A DNA stretch of 5,013 bases from Lachnospiraceae bacterium UBA3850. GTDB lineage: Bacteria; Bacillota; Clostridia; Lachnospirales; Lachnospiraceae. A model generated the notes under the pieces. That model did not search any database and was not told the origin of the DNA. It worked only from the letters and a program-made list of their open reading frames with translations. Location: the NCBI GenBank assembly GCA_002392655.1, contig DGHK01000060.1, positions 1 through 5,013 of the forward strand. The letters are read 5' to 3'. Below, one piece after another: positions 4,024 through 5,013 of this stretch. Within the stretch, counting starts at the first letter, position 1; each line of letters starts with the position of its first letter. Both the position numbers and the translations under genes were made by a program.

Positions 4024-4677
4024 TTACAGCAACAGGAAAACCGCAATCGCATTTGCAAGGAAATGTGACACCCAGCTGCAAAATGCATTATCGGTTTTTT
4101 TGAATACCAGACCATAGAATATCGAATCGATAAAAATCTCTACCAGATCGATCACAACGATCATAGGCTCATCAAAACTGAAGTGCCCCATTGCGAATAC
4201 TACGGATGTAATTATAAGTGCGGGTATAAATCCGATCAGCTTTGTACTCTGCTTCTGAAAGAATGCTCTGAGTGCTATCTCTTCGCCAAGCGCCAAAACT
4301 GCAAGAGAAAGAATAGTAACTATTATCTGAGATTTATCTATGATTCCTGTTCTGTTCTTTATATGCTGCAAAACCTCCGGCATATATTTCTTCTCCAGAA
4401 ATGTAGATAAAAAGGCCATAACAGTTGGCATCAGTGCTAATATAATAACTATAGGATTCTTCAGTTTAGGTAGGAAAGATTTTATATCCAGCCCCTCATT
4501 TTTTGAATCATTTACACTTCTCGTAACAAAGAAAGCAACTATTCCGACTATCACCATAATCCCTGCCGGCTTAACAAGCTTTCCGTCCATTTCGATCTTG
4601 ATGAGATTCGTAAATGAAAGTGCTGTCATCAGTATTAAAGAAAAGAGAACTACTTTATTTGTCTTTTTCATATACAT
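4024..4677 (-). CDS. CPBP family intramembrane metalloprotease
   Basis: The 217-residue protein has hydrophobic segments at about 8-26, 38-53, 74-94, 117-131, 148-164, 172-190 and 203-217. It carries the three CPBP (Abi/CAAX protease) motifs: EEIALR (Glu132, Glu133, Arg137), FAMGH (His165) and HFLAN (His205, Asn209). All expected catalytic and metal-binding residues are present, so it should be active as a membrane-embedded glutamate-type protease. Family members process prenylated or peptide substrates and often act in bacteriocin maturation or self-immunity; the substrate here is unknown. The site AAGGAG (complement 4682-4687) is four bases from ATG 4677 and ten from an in-frame ATG at 4671, so either start is possible. 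It has its own promoter and lies upstream of the LytTR pair on the same strand. Confidence 0.85.
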   Translation of the reverse strand: MYMKKTNKVVLFSLILMTALSFTNLIKIEMDGKLVKPAGIMVIVGIVAFFVTRSVNDSKNEGLDIKSFLPKLKNPIVIILALMPTVMAFLSTFLEKKYMPEVLQHIKNRTGIIDKSQIIVTILSLAVLALGEEIALRAFFQKQSTKLIGFIPALIITSVVFAMGHFSFDEPMIVVIDLVEIFIDSIFYGLVFKKTDNAFCSWVSHFLANAIAVFLLL

Positions 4678-4717
4678 CCCGCTCCTTTTTGCGTCCTAAG
4701 TTTTTTCTACTAATCCA

Positions 4718-4746
4718 ACTATATTCGAAGCTTTTATATTCTTCAA
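4718..4746 (-). promoter_or_regulatory. Promoter of the CPBP protease gene
   Basis: On the minus strand TTGAAG (4746-4741) and TATAGT (4723-4718) are separated by exactly 17 bp. Transcription would start near 4711, about 34 bases before the start codon. The AAGATGCA repeats begin 13 bp upstream of the -35 box, a suitable position for an activator. Confidence 0.6.
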
Positions 4747-4754
4747 TACTTTGG

Positions 4755-4787
4755 GATGCAAGATGCATTATTACGTTGTAAGATGCA
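4755..4787. promoter_or_regulatory. Candidate operator: AAGATGCA direct repeats, 20-bp period
   Basis: AAGATGCA occurs at 4760-4767 and 4780-4787, exactly 20 bp apart with a 12-bp spacer; a third GATGCA is at 4755-4760. Two direct repeats of 8-9 bp with a 12-13 bp spacer is the usual layout of LytTR binding sites. The repeats sit at about -50 and -70 from the predicted CPBP start. The words themselves do not match the LytTR consensus I recall, so the link rests on layout and neighbourhood. Confidence 0.4.
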
Positions 4788-4803
4788 CTGAAAGCATCTT
4801 ACA
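4777..4803. repeat. 10-bp perfect inverted repeat beside the insertion element
   Basis: TGTAAGATGC (4777-4786) and GCATCTTACA (4794-4803) pair fully around a 7-nt loop ACTGAAA. No T-run follows on either strand, so it is not an intrinsic terminator. It shares its left arm with the second AAGATGCA repeat and ends seven bases from the likely right end of the IS200/IS605-type element. Confidence 0.6.
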
Positions 4804-4810
4804 TATGTTA

Positions 4811-4925
4811 GTGACATACTCCCACCACTTTCGCTTTGCTAAGAAGTGGGGGCTTCTCGTTCGAGCGATCTAACGATCACAGCATACACGAGCTATCCCC
4901 GTCTGCCCGACGGTTCTATCTATAC
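4811..4925 (-). ncRNA. Probable omega RNA (TnpB guide RNA scaffold)
   Basis: The non-coding stretch after the TnpB stop folds well on the minus strand: CCGTC/GACGG around GGGCA (4913-4899), CTCGT/ACGAG (4892-4888 with 4860-4856) enclosing GATC/GATC around GTTA (4878-4867), then the bulged terminal hairpin (4849-4825). In this family the 3' end of the tnpB transcript forms the omega RNA, and the guide is the flanking DNA next to the right end; here it would be read from about 4810 down to 4791. The scaffold may extend back into tnpB. Fold pairs were found by eye. Confidence 0.55.
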
Positions 4926-5013
4926 TTAAATGCTTAAGTATTTGATTCCTTCATTTCGTATATTTATTGCAGCATTTACATCACGGTCATGTTCATTTTT
5001 ACACTTTGGACAT
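4926..5013 (-). CDS. tnpB: TnpB RNA-guided nuclease, C-terminal end only
   Basis: Only the last 28 codons are inside the window; the rest lies past the right edge. They read CPKCKNEHDRDVNAAINIRN followed by EGIKYLSI and a TAA stop at 4926-4928. CPKC is the second cysteine pair of the TnpB zinc ribbon. HDRDVNAAINI is the last RuvC motif, with the catalytic Asp in DRDVNAA. Both are diagnostic for TnpB of IS200/IS605 and IS607 elements, the ancestors of Cas12. The tail after NIRNEG is short, as in full-length members, so this end is intact; whether the whole gene is intact cannot be seen. Confidence 0.9.
   Translation of the reverse strand, partial: CPKCKNEHDRDVNAAINIRNEGIKYLSI

Larger units (their letters stand above)
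4811..5013 (-). mobile_element. Right end of an IS200/IS605-family element
   Basis: The segment joins the end of a TnpB gene (stop 4926-4928) to a structured non-coding tail. The tail has a bulged hairpin near the end: CCACTT (4825-4830) with AAGTGG (4844-4849), and an inner CTT/AAG pair around TGCT. Such sub-terminal imperfect hairpins are the recognition sites of the family. The likely end, GGGAGTATGTCAC on the minus strand, is at 4811, though the exact boundary is uncertain. There are no inverted terminal repeats, as expected. The left end and any TnpA gene lie beyond the window. Confidence 0.7.

Noticed and set aside
4183..4410. 75-codon plus-strand frame rich in Cys and Tyr
   Set aside because: It is antisense to the CPBP catalytic motifs; its Cys richness comes from the complement of codons such as GCA and ACA.
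4340..4699. 119-codon plus-strand frame
   Set aside because: It is antisense to the N-terminal half of the CPBP gene. Its hydrophobic look mirrors the membrane segments of the real gene, and no ribosome binding site precedes it.
4777..4803. Intrinsic terminator
   Set aside because: The stem is perfect but AT-rich, and no T-run follows on either strand; it fits an operator or a transposition-related hairpin better.

Overview
The window looks like chromosomal or plasmid DNA from a low-GC Gram-positive of the Lachnospiraceae, perhaps a Butyrivibrio or Pseudobutyrivibrio relative. The main clues are a secreted protein with Trp/Tyr-rich cell-wall-binding repeats, consensus AGGAGG-type ribosome binding sites and sigma-A-like promoters. 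The genus is an inference and could not be tested.

Bases 1-1000 hold no long gene, but the minus strand carries a chain of small or broken elements. Read in the minus direction they are: a G-poor tract with a doubtful small ORF; a 54-codon ORF; three 33-bp tandem repeats that extend it in the +1 frame as 11-residue peptide repeats; the 3' half of a tRNA-Arg-like gene; the N-terminus of an XRE-like helix-turn-helix protein; a degenerate tRNA-like segment; and a terminator. A second minus-strand promoter then points out of the left edge. I read this as the scar of an integrated element at a tRNA plus decaying accessory genes.

Bases 1000-3043 are read rightward. Two very small ORFs (1076-1217), which look like one Lys/Arg-rich protein split by a +1 shift, come first. 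Next is a 454-residue exported protein (1328-2692) with a signal peptide, two pre-peptidase-like beta domains and C-terminal cell-wall-binding repeats. It is followed by a small gene whose well-placed start is broken by a 13-bp tandem duplication and whose remainder stays open as a 79-codon ORF (2795-3034). A 9-bp hairpin closes the unit and is shared with the converging genes.

Bases 3046-4746 are read leftward: a CPBP-family intramembrane protease with its own promoter, then a LytTR DNA-binding protein and a DUF3021 membrane protein that overlap by 4 bp behind a second promoter. Upstream of the protease promoter two AAGATGCA direct repeats lie exactly 20 bp apart, the layout LytTR proteins usually bind. 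This suggests, without proof, that the regulator controls the protease gene.

Bases 4811-5013 are the right end of an IS200/IS605-type element: the last 28 codons of a TnpB nuclease gene, cut by the window edge, and a structured region that probably encodes the omega RNA. Its guide would be read from the DNA just upstream of the CPBP gene.
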